From: Ophiostoma sp. CBS 140.51
Lineage: Eukaryota; Ascomycota; Sordariomycetes; Ophiostomatales; Ophiostomataceae
Assembly: GCA_029298735.1 (NCBI GenBank)
Contig: JANSLP010000014.1
Coordinates: 62,001 to 126,000, forward strand
DNA: 64,000 nt
Direction of reading: 5' to 3'
Shown: positions 14,001 to 23,448 of the stretch, in pieces
Layout of the letters: every line of letters begins with the position of its first letter
Numbering within the stretch: the first letter of the stretch is position 1
The notes under the pieces: generated by a model
Database searches by the model: none
The model's input: the letters and a program-made list of their open reading frames with translations, nothing else
Told to the model about the DNA's origin: nothing
Position numbers and translations under genes: made by a program

Positions 14001-17000
14001 TGTAGATACGACCCAGCTGGTTAATACACACTTCCGACAGGTCGTGCTTACGAGCCACATGTGCAAAGCGGTTAATAATCCATGCCGTCTCGTGATAGCC
14101 ACGGTATGCGAATGATGATCCACCCGCGGGCTGTCCGCCGTTGGCCTGCTGCGGCAGCAGGTTGAGGTAGGTGCTGTTGATGAGGTTGAAGATATGCTGG
14201 CGCCAGGTGACAAGGTCCTGCCAGGCAAGAATGTCGTCCCACATGTTGGGCAGCCGGTCGCGCCACGATCCGAGCAGCAACTTGAGCTCGGCTGACTTGG
14301 CATCCAGGTTTGCAAACACGGTGGTCGACAGGCTGTTGCAGATAATGCTGGCGTCGTGGATCTCGACCATGAGCTGGAACTGCTGCATCAGCGGGATGTG
14401 TGCGTTGGTCAAGCGACGGGGCAGCTGGTGCCACTTGCGAATCGACAGCTGGATGGCCTCGTCCGTCGACCGGTTGAAGTCTTGGATGGTGTCCTGCTTG
14501 TGGTGGAAGCGAAGCAGGCTCATGAACGACTGGAAGAACGTGCGGCGCGGTGTCGGGGCATCCATGACGCCCTTGATGAGGCCCTCGAGCTGGTCGCGGC
14601 TCGTCTGCTCTTGCCACATGTCAAAGTTACGCCATGCGCACTCGAGCAGCAGGTCCTGGAAGTTTTCGTGCTTGGCAAAGTCTTGCAGAATATCCCATTG
14701 CTGGAGCTTCTGCGCGCAAATCACCCAGTGGTCCTCCCAAAGCATGTACTCGGCCTGCGAGTAGGGGACAACGCTAGTCCGGGCCTTGACTTGCGCGGCC
14801 TCGTACATGCGTTGCGCCTTGTCCCACATGCCGTTCTGCTCGTAAGACAGGCCCGAGTTGGTCTCAAGGAAGCGGCAGCGCCGCCGCCACGTGCCATAAA
14901 ACAGATCCTCCTCCTTGAGGTCCGCATACAGCTCCACAAGTGCGTCCAGGTTACTCTCGCGCACGCGCGCCGAGGCAACCTCTGGGTAAATAGCCGAGCG
15001 CTCGAGCTGCGTCAGCGCCACGTACCACACGTCAAAGATACGCGCGAGGTGCTTCATGACGTGCGGAGGAATCTTGCAGTCGGGCCATGCACGTGATGCG
15101 CCGGCCAACAGAGCCTGGATAACGTTCGGCCGCTTGTCCATCTGCCTATTGTGGTAGTCCTTGGTGAGCAGACCCACGAGGCCGCGCTCAAGCTCGGGCC
15201 GGTCCTCGCGCGTCGTCGCGCCCCAGAAGAGTGGGAACAGCACCACCCACAGGTCGTTAGCGGTGGTGTTGTCCGTGTGTTGCAGCTGCGTGAGCGGCTC
15301 AAGCAGGTCGCGCACCTTGACGTCAGCCAGGCCGGCCACGTGCTTGCGCACGCCCGCCATGAGTGTCTCGTACTTGTCGTCCATCATAAGCTCGGGCTCA
15401 CGCGTGTCCTTGCCATAGATGCCATAGAGCTGCGACAAGGTCTGAATGCGGATGTCTTCGGGGTGCAGCTGGGCGGCCGCGTTCATCTCGACGGCACCCA
15501 TTAGCAGGTGCGACGCCTGGGCCAGCCAGAAGGTGTCGGCGAGCATCTCCCAGTTCTGGTCTGTGATGACAAACATGAGGCGGTCGCTGCCGGTCTTGGC
15601 CAGGCTGCGGCTGAAGACGTTCAGGAAGCGGTTGCGCGTGTCGACGTCCTGGGCACGCGTACCGATGAGGAAGGCGTGCTCGAGGCGCACGGTGATCTCG
15701 GTGCGTGCAATCTTGGGGTCCTCGTAGATGCGGATGACGAGGTCGAGGAACTTTTGCAGCATCGTCAGGTCTGGCCGGTGTTCGAAGCCCAGCATCTTGT
15801 GCAGAACGGCCGTCTTCTCCTTGAGCGTGGGCCACGTGCCCTCCGACTTGAACACCCAGCCCTCGACCATGTCGAGGATCTTGGTGCACAGGCCAATGTG
15901 CTGCGACTTTTCGACCAGGTTGGCCAGCACACTAAGGAACGGCCGCCGGTTGTCGCCGAGTGTCTCAATGCGCTTGGCAGCGACGTCGATGGCCTTGATG
16001 ATGAGACCCGTCTGGATCTCCAGGTTGTAGGGGGTCATCTCGGCTGCCGCCGCCGCTGGGTCTTGCTGCTGCTGCTGGACGCGGGCATGGTGTGGGTTGT
16101 TAGCAATGGTGGCCATGAACGCATAGTGGGCGAGATGCTCGCGGCCCAGCTTCGCCTGCAGCGCCTTAAGGATGGCAGGGATATGCGTGTCGATGGCCGT
16201 CGGGCGGCGCGCAGCAAGCGACCACAAAATGTTGATGCCGGCCATGTAGTTGTTGGCGCCGAGCGTCTCCGTGGCAATGTTGGACAGGAACGTGACAAAT
16301 TCGGACGGCTGCTGGGTCTCTGACTCGCCCTCGGCGTCAGCATCCTCCATCTGAACGTCCTCGGGCACTGTCTCAAGCACACGCGCCACAATTGACTTGA
16401 GCTTGCGGCCGTCGTCGTGGTCGGTCGTCTCGGTATGCAGGCAGTCCTGGACTTCGGGGTTGTCCGACTTGAGACTGCGCTCCAGGATCTTCTGGATCAC
16501 CTCAATGTTGGCCACAATCCACTCGTCCGTCTGGAAGTTGAGGATCACGCGCACGACTTGCAGCATGTTGATGATGTTGTTGATGAACTTATCCTCAGTC
16601 TCCTTCTCAGGCTGGTCGTTGGTGAGTGCCTGCGATGTCTTGTCGCTGGCGAGGACAACGTCGGTCACGCCGGACTGCAGCTCGACGTCGTTTATGCCCC
16701 AGTATCGTGGCTGCAGCAGGTTGTAGAGCAGGGCCATCGACCGCTTGCACATGTCGCTCCAGGGGTTCGGCGACTGCAGGGCCAGTGCGCTTGGGTCCTT
16801 GGGCTTCGATGACGGCAGCTCATAGCGCTCGTTCAGCTGGGCAATGAACTTGACCAAGAAACGCAACATCTTCTGGCGACCAATAGCCGGCACTTGGTAC
16901 TCCTTGACAGGTGCAGCCACTTGGGTCTGGCCAGATGGCGAGCCGCCCGAGGACGGGTCAACAGGCTCGTCGCCTTCGAGGCGGCGCTTCCGTGACAGCG

Positions 17001-20000
17001 GGGATGCAGAGGTGGCACGGCCTGCCAAGGGCGAGGACAAGCCTGCACCGTTGGCGGCTGACGAGGTTGACGTGCCGTTTGCCTCTTCTATCGGCTTGCC
17101 TTCGACACGGCGGTACTCCCACTGCCAGATGAGCCACATGAGGTTCAGCGCGAGCCGCTTGCTCTCGCTAGAAGCATTCGAGGGACTGGCAACACGGGAA
17201 AGCGACAGGATGATGAGCATGGTGAACTTGTCGCGCGACTCGTAAAACAGGTCCGGGTGGCGCACGAGGAACTGGAAGATGCTGCTCGTCTGCTGAGCAT
17301 TATGGCTCTCTTCGGCCAATATCCGGCGAGGAGCGGCAGCCCAGACGGCAGCGTTGCGGTCACCATTGGGCTTGAAGCGCTTGGGCAGAACGGGCGCAAT
17401 AAGCTCGAGCGCCTGGCTGACGAGCGCACGGCCCTCGCTCTGGTTGGTCTTGAGCAGCGAGTAGTAGACTTGTGAGACAATCTTGACGGGCGTGTCGTAG
17501 TGCGCAATGAAGTAGCCGAGCACAACGTACGCAGCGTTCTTATTCATGGCGTCGTCGTTGCGGATGTACGTCCAGCCAAACTTGATAATATCCTTGCGCA
17601 GGTCCTGCAGGATGACGTGGTGGTACTTGACGAGCATCGCTGTCAGCTGCATCACCTCCATACGCGTGTAGTCGACGCCACCCACGGCGGCAGAGGCGGC
17701 GTCGTCCTGGCTGTCGACCATGTTGGCCTTCCAGATCTTGCTGCTGATGGACTCAATGATCTGCTTGTCGGCCAACAGCGGCGAACCCTTGTCCTTGTCC
17801 TTCTCGCCCAGACGGTCCCAGTGGCGCATAATGTCCATGGCGACAATGGGGTTGACCATGTTGTGCAGCAGGTACGACTTGGTCTTGTGGCTAGCCTTCT
17901 TGCCAGCGTAGACCTCGAGGCAGCGCAGCACCAGCGAGCGGCAAAAGTCAACCGACTCGTTGCAGACAATCTTGTTGTAGATGTGCGCGTGAAAAGCGGG
18001 CGTCGCACGCAGCTCCTCGGCCGTGACGCACTCGACCAGGCTGAGCAGCATGTCCGTGTCATCGACATGCATATCGAGGTACTTGGTCAGGATGGCCATG
18101 AGCTGCTCAGCAGCCTGGTTTGCGGCCAGGCGCAGCTCTGGCGGGTAGGCGTTGGCGCGCAGGCGCTCCTCGAGCGTCTTCGCCACCGACTTGAGCCACG
18201 TCAGGTTCTCCTTCTTCTCCATCCAGGAGACGGCCGTGCTCTGGCCGACAGACAGCGAGAACAGGATGTGCACAGTGTTGATGACGGCGACAAAGCGCGT
18301 GTCCTTTTGTTCCTCGACAATGGTGTTGCAGCTCTTGATCAGTTCTTCCACGTGTGCGTTACAGTAGTCGCGGATGGCCTGGCTCTCTGGATCCTGCAGA
18401 GCCTGTGCCAGGAACCGGCCGTAGCGCAACTCCTCGATGCGACTCGTGAGCATGTTGCAGCACTCGTCGGCGTAGCGGTTGAGGTACTTGTAGACGGGCG
18501 CACGCAGCGGGCTGTGGTGGGTGCGCCGCAGCTTCTCCTCGAGGTCGAGCACAGCGTCAATGATGCGCTCCTTGTACATGCGTGCAGCATCCGGCAACAA
18601 CGGGAAGATACCAAAGACACCAACGATGGTGTTCATCAGCACGCTCTGCTCATACAACATAAATGACACCTGCTGGATCTCCGTGGGTGGCGCCAGCTTG
18701 CCGACATGATCGAGAAGGCGCGAACCGATTTCCACCTTGAAGTAGTTCGTTAACAAACGTAGGAGCAGGGCGAGGTTCTCGAGGTTGTTGGGGGTGAGGC
18801 GCTTCGCATCTTGCAGACTGGCGAGGACCGGGCGCAGACCCTGTTGCAGCAGGTCCTTAGGCAGCTTGCTAGTGTACATGAGGACACGCTTTAGCGCCTC
18901 GTTGGCAGCCTCGCTTGTCGGGTCTGACTCGGCGTAGAGGCGGTTGAAGAACATGGAGACAATCTTGGCGCGGGCAACGCTGGGCTTGTTGTCCTTGTTG
19001 CGCTGGTACTCGTCGAAGCCCATCGCCGTGCTAAGGATGCGGATGCAGGCCACGCGCAGCTCGACAATGTGGTTGTGCGTGCGGAACTCGGCCGACTTGC
19101 CAGCCAACGACGCGTCGCTCGCATCTGACAGAGCGAGTGCTTCGGTAAGCAGACGGTCAACGTTCTCGTCAATGGGAACAAAATCAGACTTGAGCGTCAG
19201 GAAGAAGGTCAGGGCGTCGATGAGGCCGATCTGGATAGCAAACGGCAGCGCGCGCAGTGGCTTCTGGAACAACGGCGACAGCAGACGCTCCTTGTGGGGC
19301 TCAATGATCTCCCACACCTGGGCGCCGATGTTCTTGGCAATCTGCTCAAGTGAGTTCTTGGCGGTGCTGCGGACGTGCTTGTTCATGTGCGACAGCTCCA
19401 TAGCCAGCAGGTTGCAGGTCGTCGGGAGCAGGCGTGCGCGGGTACTCTTAGGAGCCGCTGGTGCCGATGTGGGAGCTGGGGTCGACGTTGCTGTCGCATC
19501 ACCAGGCGGTTTGGCGGCGGCTGGCTGCGGTGTAGATGAGGGAGCTGGCGCAGGAGTCGACTGCGGCGTGGACTGGGGCGCCGGCGACGCCTGGGGCGGC
19601 TGAGGTGTCTGCGAGTTGCGCTTGCTGTCCTGCTGAGCCTGCGCGTGCGCATGGTCCTTGGTGGGGATCACGTCGTCCTTGGTGAGACCCTTGGTGACGC
19701 GGTCCAGGAGCACTTCGAGTGTCTTCTGAGCCAGACGCATCGTCGTGTCCGGCAGGTCTGGCGGCATGTCCTTGACGACAAAGAGCAGGGCCCGAATAAA
19801 TTCCATCTGAACTGAGTCGACCCATGCCTCGCCGAGGTCAACTTCGGTGAGCAGGGTGTGGATGCCAAGGCAGGCACCCGTCTTGAGGAACCATTCTTCG
19901 ACGTAGCAGCCGTGGGTGAAGGTGGATGACAAGTGGCCGAAGAACTCGAGAACGTGGACGTGGCTCTCGGAGCCGAAGATGGTAGCAGCCGTCTCGAACA

Positions 20001-23000
20001 TGACGCGGATGGCGCGCTGGGCAGCCTCGCGGACCTCGGGCAGCATGGAGGCGAGCGAATCCAAGAGCGCATCGGCAAGGATGTGCGCATCAACGACAAG
20101 CGGGCCCTCACCCGTGGTGGCGTTGAACGTGGTGCTGGCCTTCTTGGCGTTGACGAGCGTGCGACCGACGTCGAGGACGACAAAGTGGCGGCAAATGTTC
20201 ATTAGGAATGCATCAGCCTCGTCGCGCAGCTCAGGGATCGACTCGGCGTACATAAGTGCCTTCAGCAGACGAGTCAAACCCTCTTCCTGATCGCGCTTCT
20301 TGGCAACCGAGCGGTCGCGGTGGATCTCCTCAAAGGGGCCCAGGTCGACGTCAAACTTGCGCGCAATCAGATCCTGGGCCTGCAGACGGACAAGACGGGG
20401 TAGGTCCTCGGGCAGGTTCTTGTCATAGCCAATGCGGATCTTGATTTGTGCTTCAATCATCTGGAGAGCCTGCTTCTTGTAGTAGGCGTCAGACTGCTTG
20501 GGGATGGGACCCTTGACGGGCTTGCTGGGCACCTCCATAATCTTCTGGAGAGCAAGCTCAAGACCGAGGTCGGCGTTGAAAGCGCGGTCCTTCTTGGACC
20601 CAACAAGACGCACGTCGAAGCTCGGCACATCGTCAACGTACTGCGTGAAGGTCAGAGGCAGGTGGTCAGTCATGTGCTTCCGGTTGCGACCGCCGAGCTT
20701 GCCCAGGATACGCATGGCAGTGTGGGCGTGGAAGTGGCTGTAAGGGTGTGGACGCAGCTGGTCGTAAAGGGCGGGCATGAGCTCGTCCAGCACCGGTGCC
20801 ATGAGCGGGTCGAGGTATTCCGCAGTTAGATTGTCCACACACAACTCCAGCGTGCGCAAACCCTGACCTATCATGTCGGATCCAGCGCGCAGAGCGGCGA
20901 CGAGTGGGCGCATCAAAAAGTTGAGGTGCGGCAACAAGTTGCTCAGCCGAGCGGGAACTGTCAGACACAGCTCGACGTAGAGATCGCGCTCGACGGGCTT
21001 GCGGGCGGCCAACAGCAAGTTGTTGAGAACGTCCAGCAGCATCTCCAGGAGCGGCAGGATCTGCTTGTACAAGTGCTCGAACTTGCCACCTCCGATGCTA
21101 CGGAAGAGCGATCGGAGCAAAAAGAAGTAGTTCATCGGCTCCTCAGCGTGGGTCGACAGCTCAACGGACTTGCTGATGATGTCGACGACATACGGCAACA
21201 GTATCTGCTCGTTCTGCGAAGCAAACAGTGTGACGGCCATAAAAGCCAACTTGAACATGCGCAGCAGAACAGACGCCTTCTTCACATCGGCCAGGCCAAC
21301 CTCCTCAATGTGCTCCATGAGGAAGCGCAGCAGCATGCCGCAGAAGGTGGGAGATGTGACGTCGCTCGCCAAGAAGAACTGAGGGATGTGCAGCAGGGCT
21401 GGGTGCTCGAGCGTCATTTCGAAAAGATGCGGCACCTCGTGCCCAAAGATCTCGTTGAAGGTGGCCGGATCGATGACGTGGAAGACAGTAGCAAACATTT
21501 CAAGCAGGTCCTTTTCTTCCTTGCTGCTCGAGGCCATGTAAAAGTTTGCCATGTACTCGACGGTCGATGCGTAGTGAGCCTCAGTCGAGTTCTTGTCCTT
21601 GACGCCTTCGTAGTACCGGAAGACGCGGGCACCCTCGCGCAGCAGCTTGACGATGACCTGGACCTCCTCGGCGTTGAAACCGCTGGCGACCTCAGACCAG
21701 CCGGGTGGTGCAATGGCCGGGTCGATGGCGGGTGCCTGGGCGCAGGCGCGCAGTTGGAAGACGGTATTCCGGAGGCCGTGCATAAGGGTCTTGAACAGGA
21801 ACTTGTTGTCCACCACCGGGTCGTGGCCCCGCTCGCGTGCATTAATCAGCTTGATGGGCATGGCAGCTGTAAAGATGTCGATCTCGTCCCAGGCGGGCGC
21901 AGTGGCGTCCATGTCGGCCAGATAGGTCTCGGAGAAGGCGGCGGTGCCAAGGGCCGTCGGTGATGAAGCGGCCTTGCGCTGCTGCTCGGCCTGCTGGTGC
22001 CGCACGTCGGCGGACAGCTTGACGGCGTTGTTGTACTGACGGTTCATGGAGGCAAACTTGTCGGCAATAGCGTTGAGAATGGTGACCAGCAGGTAGCGCG
22101 CCTCGACCTTGTCCTCCATCTTGGCGATACACTCAGCCATGTTGAGGAGCAGCTTAGCACTCATCGTCTGAAAGCTCGTGCCTGGGAAGTCGTCCAGCAA
22201 GTTGCGTGTGTAGATGGCGACGGTCTTGCGGATGATTGGTGGCTTGAGGTGGTCGCGGACGTGGTGGATGAGATCGGCCAGCATACTGTATGCAAGCGGA
22301 CGCATAGTCTCGTGCACAGTCAGGCCGTCGCCCATGAGCGTGCGCTCGTCGAGGAACTGCTCGATGACGCTGACGAAGATCAACCGGTAATTAAAGTTAA
22401 TAATGTGGCGGATGGCAACGATCAGCTCCTTCCGGGCCGCCGCTTTGTCGCGTGGGCAGTCGCGCAGTAGCCGGACGATTGTCGATGGAAGTGCTGGCAA
22501 GAAATCAGCCATAAGGTCGGCATGTTGGCGCAGGGCATAGGCCAAAAAGCTCATCATCTTGACTTTGAGGATAATGTAGTCGCCGTAGCTCGTCTTGTTG
22601 CGGATGAGCGGGCTCATGCCGAAGAAGTTGGCGCCGCGGGCATTCGCCTCGGCATGTGCGCGGTCCTGGGCCTTGGGGTGTGTGCTGAGGACGGCCTTGA
22701 TGACGGGGATAAAGGGCTTAATGTTGTTGAGCGAGCGGTACATCTGGAATATGCTAACAACAATGATCGGGCACTCGGCGATGACCTTGAATGACTGCAT
22801 GCCCTTGAGCAGCGGCCGGTCGACTTCATGCGAGGCTCCAGCAACAGGTGATCCCGGTGGGTGTGATGGTCCTGGTGTCGAGGGGGCTGCTGGATCGCTT
22901 GCTGCTGCTGCACCGCCGCTGGAGCCAGTTGTTGCTGCTGAGCCGTCAGACTGCTCACTGTCGAGCTGGCTCTTCACGATGAGCTCGGTCTGGTCAAACA

Positions 23001-23448
23001 GGTCCTTGACAAGACCCAGGAACGCCTGCGCCTTAGCGCCGCAGACCTTGTGCTGGTGACGCAGAATGTCGCAGACAGTCTTGATGCACAAGCAAGCATT
23101 GTCTTCGTTGTCGGTGCGGATGAGGCGGGAGAGCAGGTCGATGGTTTCTTCGGCATAGGGCTCGAACGGCTCGGGCGGCGAGGGGATGGAGGGGAACCGG
23201 TGGATGATTTCGAGCATGCAGTTGCGCAGTTTCTGCTCAGACGACGCACTCTGGAAGCTGGGAGGGCCATTAAGAATGCCGATAATGACGGGCATGACCT
23301 TTTTCAGAAACTGCGGGTAGACCGGCCCGTTTGTGTAATGATCGAGGTGGTCGCGCAACGTGACGGCGGCCTCGAGCTTGTCCTTGGCAGACAGGTCGAC
23401 CGTCGCCAGCTGGCGGAGGATGTTGTCGATAACGCCTGCGGAAGCCAT
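11032..23448 (-). CDS. Tra1, PIKK-family pseudokinase scaffold of SAGA/NuA4
   Basis: Giant HEAT-repeat protein that recruits the SAGA and NuA4 histone acetyltransferase complexes to activators in the nucleus. One open frame codes for 4138 residues from the ATG at 23448; the frame extends upstream only to a TTG, so that ATG is the start. Most of the protein is helical-repeat sequence. The FAT region is at roughly residues 2650-3360, followed by a low-complexity Ala/Pro/Thr/Gln insertion at about 3365-3605, a PI3K-like domain at about 3750-4050 and a FATC-like tail ending in MCDVLWMAFL. Where active PIKKs carry the catalytic DRHxxN loop, this protein has CADKRYPHKINIG, as expected for the Tra1/TRRAP pseudokinases. 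A basic SRKRRLEG stretch near residue 2155 could be a nuclear signal. Yeast Tra1 is about 3744 residues, so the extra length lies largely in low-complexity segments (also near 1265-1335). No intron is needed over 12.4 kb. Identification is very secure. Confidence 0.96.
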   Translation of the reverse strand: MASAGVIDNILRQLATVDLSAKDKLEAAVTLRDHLDHYTNGPVYPQFLKKVMPVIIGILNGPPSFQSASSEQKLRNCMLEIIHRFPSIPSPPEPFEPYAEETIDLLSRLIRTDNEDNACLCIKTVCDILRHQHKVCGAKAQAFLGLVKDLFDQTELIVKSQLDSEQSDGSAATTGSSGGAAAASDPAAPSTPGPSHPPGSPVAGASHEVDRPLLKGMQSFKVIAECPIIVVSIFQMYRSLNNIKPFIPVIKAVLSTHPKAQDRAHAEANARGANFFGMSPLIRNKTSYGDYIILKVKMMSFLAYALRQHADLMADFLPALPSTIVRLLRDCPRDKAAARKELIVAIRHIINFNYRLIFVSVIEQFLDERTLMGDGLTVHETMRPLAYSMLADLIHHVRDHLKPPIIRKTVAIYTRNLLDDFPGTSFQTMSAKLLLNMAECIAKMEDKVEARYLLVTILNAIADKFASMNRQYNNAVKLSADVRHQQAEQQRKAASSPTALGTAAFSETYLADMDATAPAWDEIDIFTAAMPIKLINARERGHDPVVDNKFLFKTLMHGLRNTVFQLRACAQAPAIDPAIAPPGWSEVASGFNAEEVQVIVKLLREGARVFRYYEGVKDKNSTEAHYASTVEYMANFYMASSSKEEKDLLEMFATVFHVIDPATFNEIFGHEVPHLFEMTLEHPALLHIPQFFLASDVTSPTFCGMLLRFLMEHIEEVGLADVKKASVLLRMFKLAFMAVTLFASQNEQILLPYVVDIISKSVELSTHAEEPMNYFFLLRSLFRSIGGGKFEHLYKQILPLLEMLLDVLNNLLLAARKPVERDLYVELCLTVPARLSNLLPHLNFLMRPLVAALRAGSDMIGQGLRTLELCVDNLTAEYLDPLMAPVLDELMPALYDQLRPHPYSHFHAHTAMRILGKLGGRNRKHMTDHLPLTFTQYVDDVPSFDVRLVGSKKDRAFNADLGLELALQKIMEVPSKPVKGPIPKQSDAYYKKQALQMIEAQIKIRIGYDKNLPEDLPRLVRLQAQDLIARKFDVDLGPFEEIHRDRSVAKKRDQEEGLTRLLKALMYAESIPELRDEADAFLMNICRHFVVLDVGRTLVNAKKASTTFNATTGEGPLVVDAHILADALLDSLASMLPEVREAAQRAIRVMFETAATIFGSESHVHVLEFFGHLSSTFTHGCYVEEWFLKTGACLGIHTLLTEVDLGEAWVDSVQMEFIRALLFVVKDMPPDLPDTTMRLAQKTLEVLLDRVTKGLTKDDVIPTKDHAHAQAQQDSKRNSQTPQPPQASPAPQSTPQSTPAPAPSSTPQPAAAKPPGDATATSTPAPTSAPAAPKSTRARLLPTTCNLLAMELSHMNKHVRSTAKNSLEQIAKNIGAQVWEIIEPHKERLLSPLFQKPLRALPFAIQIGLIDALTFFLTLKSDFVPIDENVDRLLTEALALSDASDASLAGKSAEFRTHNHIVELRVACIRILSTAMGFDEYQRNKDNKPSVARAKIVSMFFNRLYAESDPTSEAANEALKRVLMYTSKLPKDLLQQGLRPVLASLQDAKRLTPNNLENLALLLRLLTNYFKVEIGSRLLDHVGKLAPPTEIQQVSFMLYEQSVLMNTIVGVFGIFPLLPDAARMYKERIIDAVLDLEEKLRRTHHSPLRAPVYKYLNRYADECCNMLTSRIEELRYGRFLAQALQDPESQAIRDYCNAHVEELIKSCNTIVEEQKDTRFVAVINTVHILFSLSVGQSTAVSWMEKKENLTWLKSVAKTLEERLRANAYPPELRLAANQAAEQLMAILTKYLDMHVDDTDMLLSLVECVTAEELRATPAFHAHIYNKIVCNESVDFCRSLVLRCLEVYAGKKASHKTKSYLLHNMVNPIVAMDIMRHWDRLGEKDKDKGSPLLADKQIIESISSKIWKANMVDSQDDAASAAVGGVDYTRMEVMQLTAMLVKYHHVILQDLRKDIIKFGWTYIRNDDAMNKNAAYVVLGYFIAHYDTPVKIVSQVYYSLLKTNQSEGRALVSQALELIAPVLPKRFKPNGDRNAAVWAAAPRRILAEESHNAQQTSSIFQFLVRHPDLFYESRDKFTMLIILSLSRVASPSNASSESKRLALNLMWLIWQWEYRRVEGKPIEEANGTSTSSAANGAGLSSPLAGRATSASPLSRKRRLEGDEPVDPSSGGSPSGQTQVAAPVKEYQVPAIGRQKMLRFLVKFIAQLNERYELPSSKPKDPSALALQSPNPWSDMCKRSMALLYNLLQPRYWGINDVELQSGVTDVVLASDKTSQALTNDQPEKETEDKFINNIINMLQVVRVILNFQTDEWIVANIEVIQKILERSLKSDNPEVQDCLHTETTDHDDGRKLKSIVARVLETVPEDVQMEDADAEGESETQQPSEFVTFLSNIATETLGANNYMAGINILWSLAARRPTAIDTHIPAILKALQAKLGREHLAHYAFMATIANNPHHARVQQQQQDPAAAAAEMTPYNLEIQTGLIIKAIDVAAKRIETLGDNRRPFLSVLANLVEKSQHIGLCTKILDMVEGWVFKSEGTWPTLKEKTAVLHKMLGFEHRPDLTMLQKFLDLVIRIYEDPKIARTEITVRLEHAFLIGTRAQDVDTRNRFLNVFSRSLAKTGSDRLMFVITDQNWEMLADTFWLAQASHLLMGAVEMNAAAQLHPEDIRIQTLSQLYGIYGKDTREPELMMDDKYETLMAGVRKHVAGLADVKVRDLLEPLTQLQHTDNTTANDLWVVLFPLFWGATTREDRPELERGLVGLLTKDYHNRQMDKRPNVIQALLAGASRAWPDCKIPPHVMKHLARIFDVWYVALTQLERSAIYPEVASARVRESNLDALVELYADLKEEDLFYGTWRRRCRFLETNSGLSYEQNGMWDKAQRMYEAAQVKARTSVVPYSQAEYMLWEDHWVICAQKLQQWDILQDFAKHENFQDLLLECAWRNFDMWQEQTSRDQLEGLIKGVMDAPTPRRTFFQSFMSLLRFHHKQDTIQDFNRSTDEAIQLSIRKWHQLPRRLTNAHIPLMQQFQLMVEIHDASIICNSLSTTVFANLDAKSAELKLLLGSWRDRLPNMWDDILAWQDLVTWRQHIFNLINSTYLNLLPQQANGGQPAGGSSFAYRGYHETAWIINRFAHVARKHDLSEVCINQLGRIYTLPNIEIQEAFLKLREQAKCHFQNPDELTSGLDVINNTNLNYFNAPQKAEFYTLKGMFLEKLSQKDDANVAFGTALHYDITTAKAWAEWGFFNDRIFQAEPTNYTVARQALTCYLQASASYKNAKVRKLISRILWLLSLDDAQGTIAGGFDDFKGEIATWYWITFIPQLLSGLNHKEAPRTHEILLEIAKTYPQALYFVLRTSREDMLQIKKNQEAREAKAVQVAAAQAAAAAQANLNAAKQGSASPSLAKTAAGTAATAAAAASGTPVPKSATQSPQQQNKQTPTPQPTTAKTEGASRPGTANGAAEGTPAPAAGAAAATTPAAPASTSGTPAPPGTTPAPAAANAATPASASGTPAPVIKTEAGTEGAASATATTAKSNSAAATPVPPPAPAPASASATQAAAGAAGTPARPGSATPAPNGLAQQGKVVGDGSPAAAAAAVVAAAAASKAQANAGKRHPWDYMEEILVVLKSSFPLLALSMETVIDQIQKHLKCPPDEDAYRLIVALLNDAMSYISRSPTSYSKDVKLPAATESNIMRFAETVLPTHIRPMFEAEFVAVRPTMYEYIQNLRQWRNKFEDKLDRRSNKVPLEQLSPHLCEFRYLKMDDIEIPGQYLQLKDKNSDFIRIDRFIPQVELIRTVGVSHRRIRIRGHDGSIHPFAVQQPTARNCRREERALQLFRQLNQRLSHKKESRRRDLQFTLPLVVPVAQHIRLVQDDPSYVSMQTIYEEHCRENGFSKDDAAIHTMEKLAVLIDSKATKQNDQQAMSARSEVLEAIQARMVPNTVLISYFQRTFPDFGDYFLFRRRFAYQYAATTFMTFILCADKRYPHKINIGRGTGNVWSAEVMPFMPAAQPYFKNPEPVPFRLTPNLQALMGPLAVEGIFSCSIMAIARSLAEPEQELAYALTLFVRDEIVYWFTSNRHAQQMTEDKLRRAVQANVDVVTKRAVSLAQTPVGNLPAYQTVIDLIAKATNPVNLAMCDVLWMAFL
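12640..13350 (-). repeat. Low-complexity Ala/Pro/Thr-rich segment inside Tra1
   Basis: In-frame imperfect repeat encoding Ala runs, a Gln/Pro/Thr stretch and several copies of a GTPAP-like unit. It lies between the FAT and PI3K-like domains of Tra1. The frame is kept throughout, so it is coding rather than an insertion element. Confidence 0.85.

Noticed and set aside
17500..18666. 388-codon + strand ORF inside the Tra1 gene
   Set aside because: Antisense shadow of Tra1 helical repeats.
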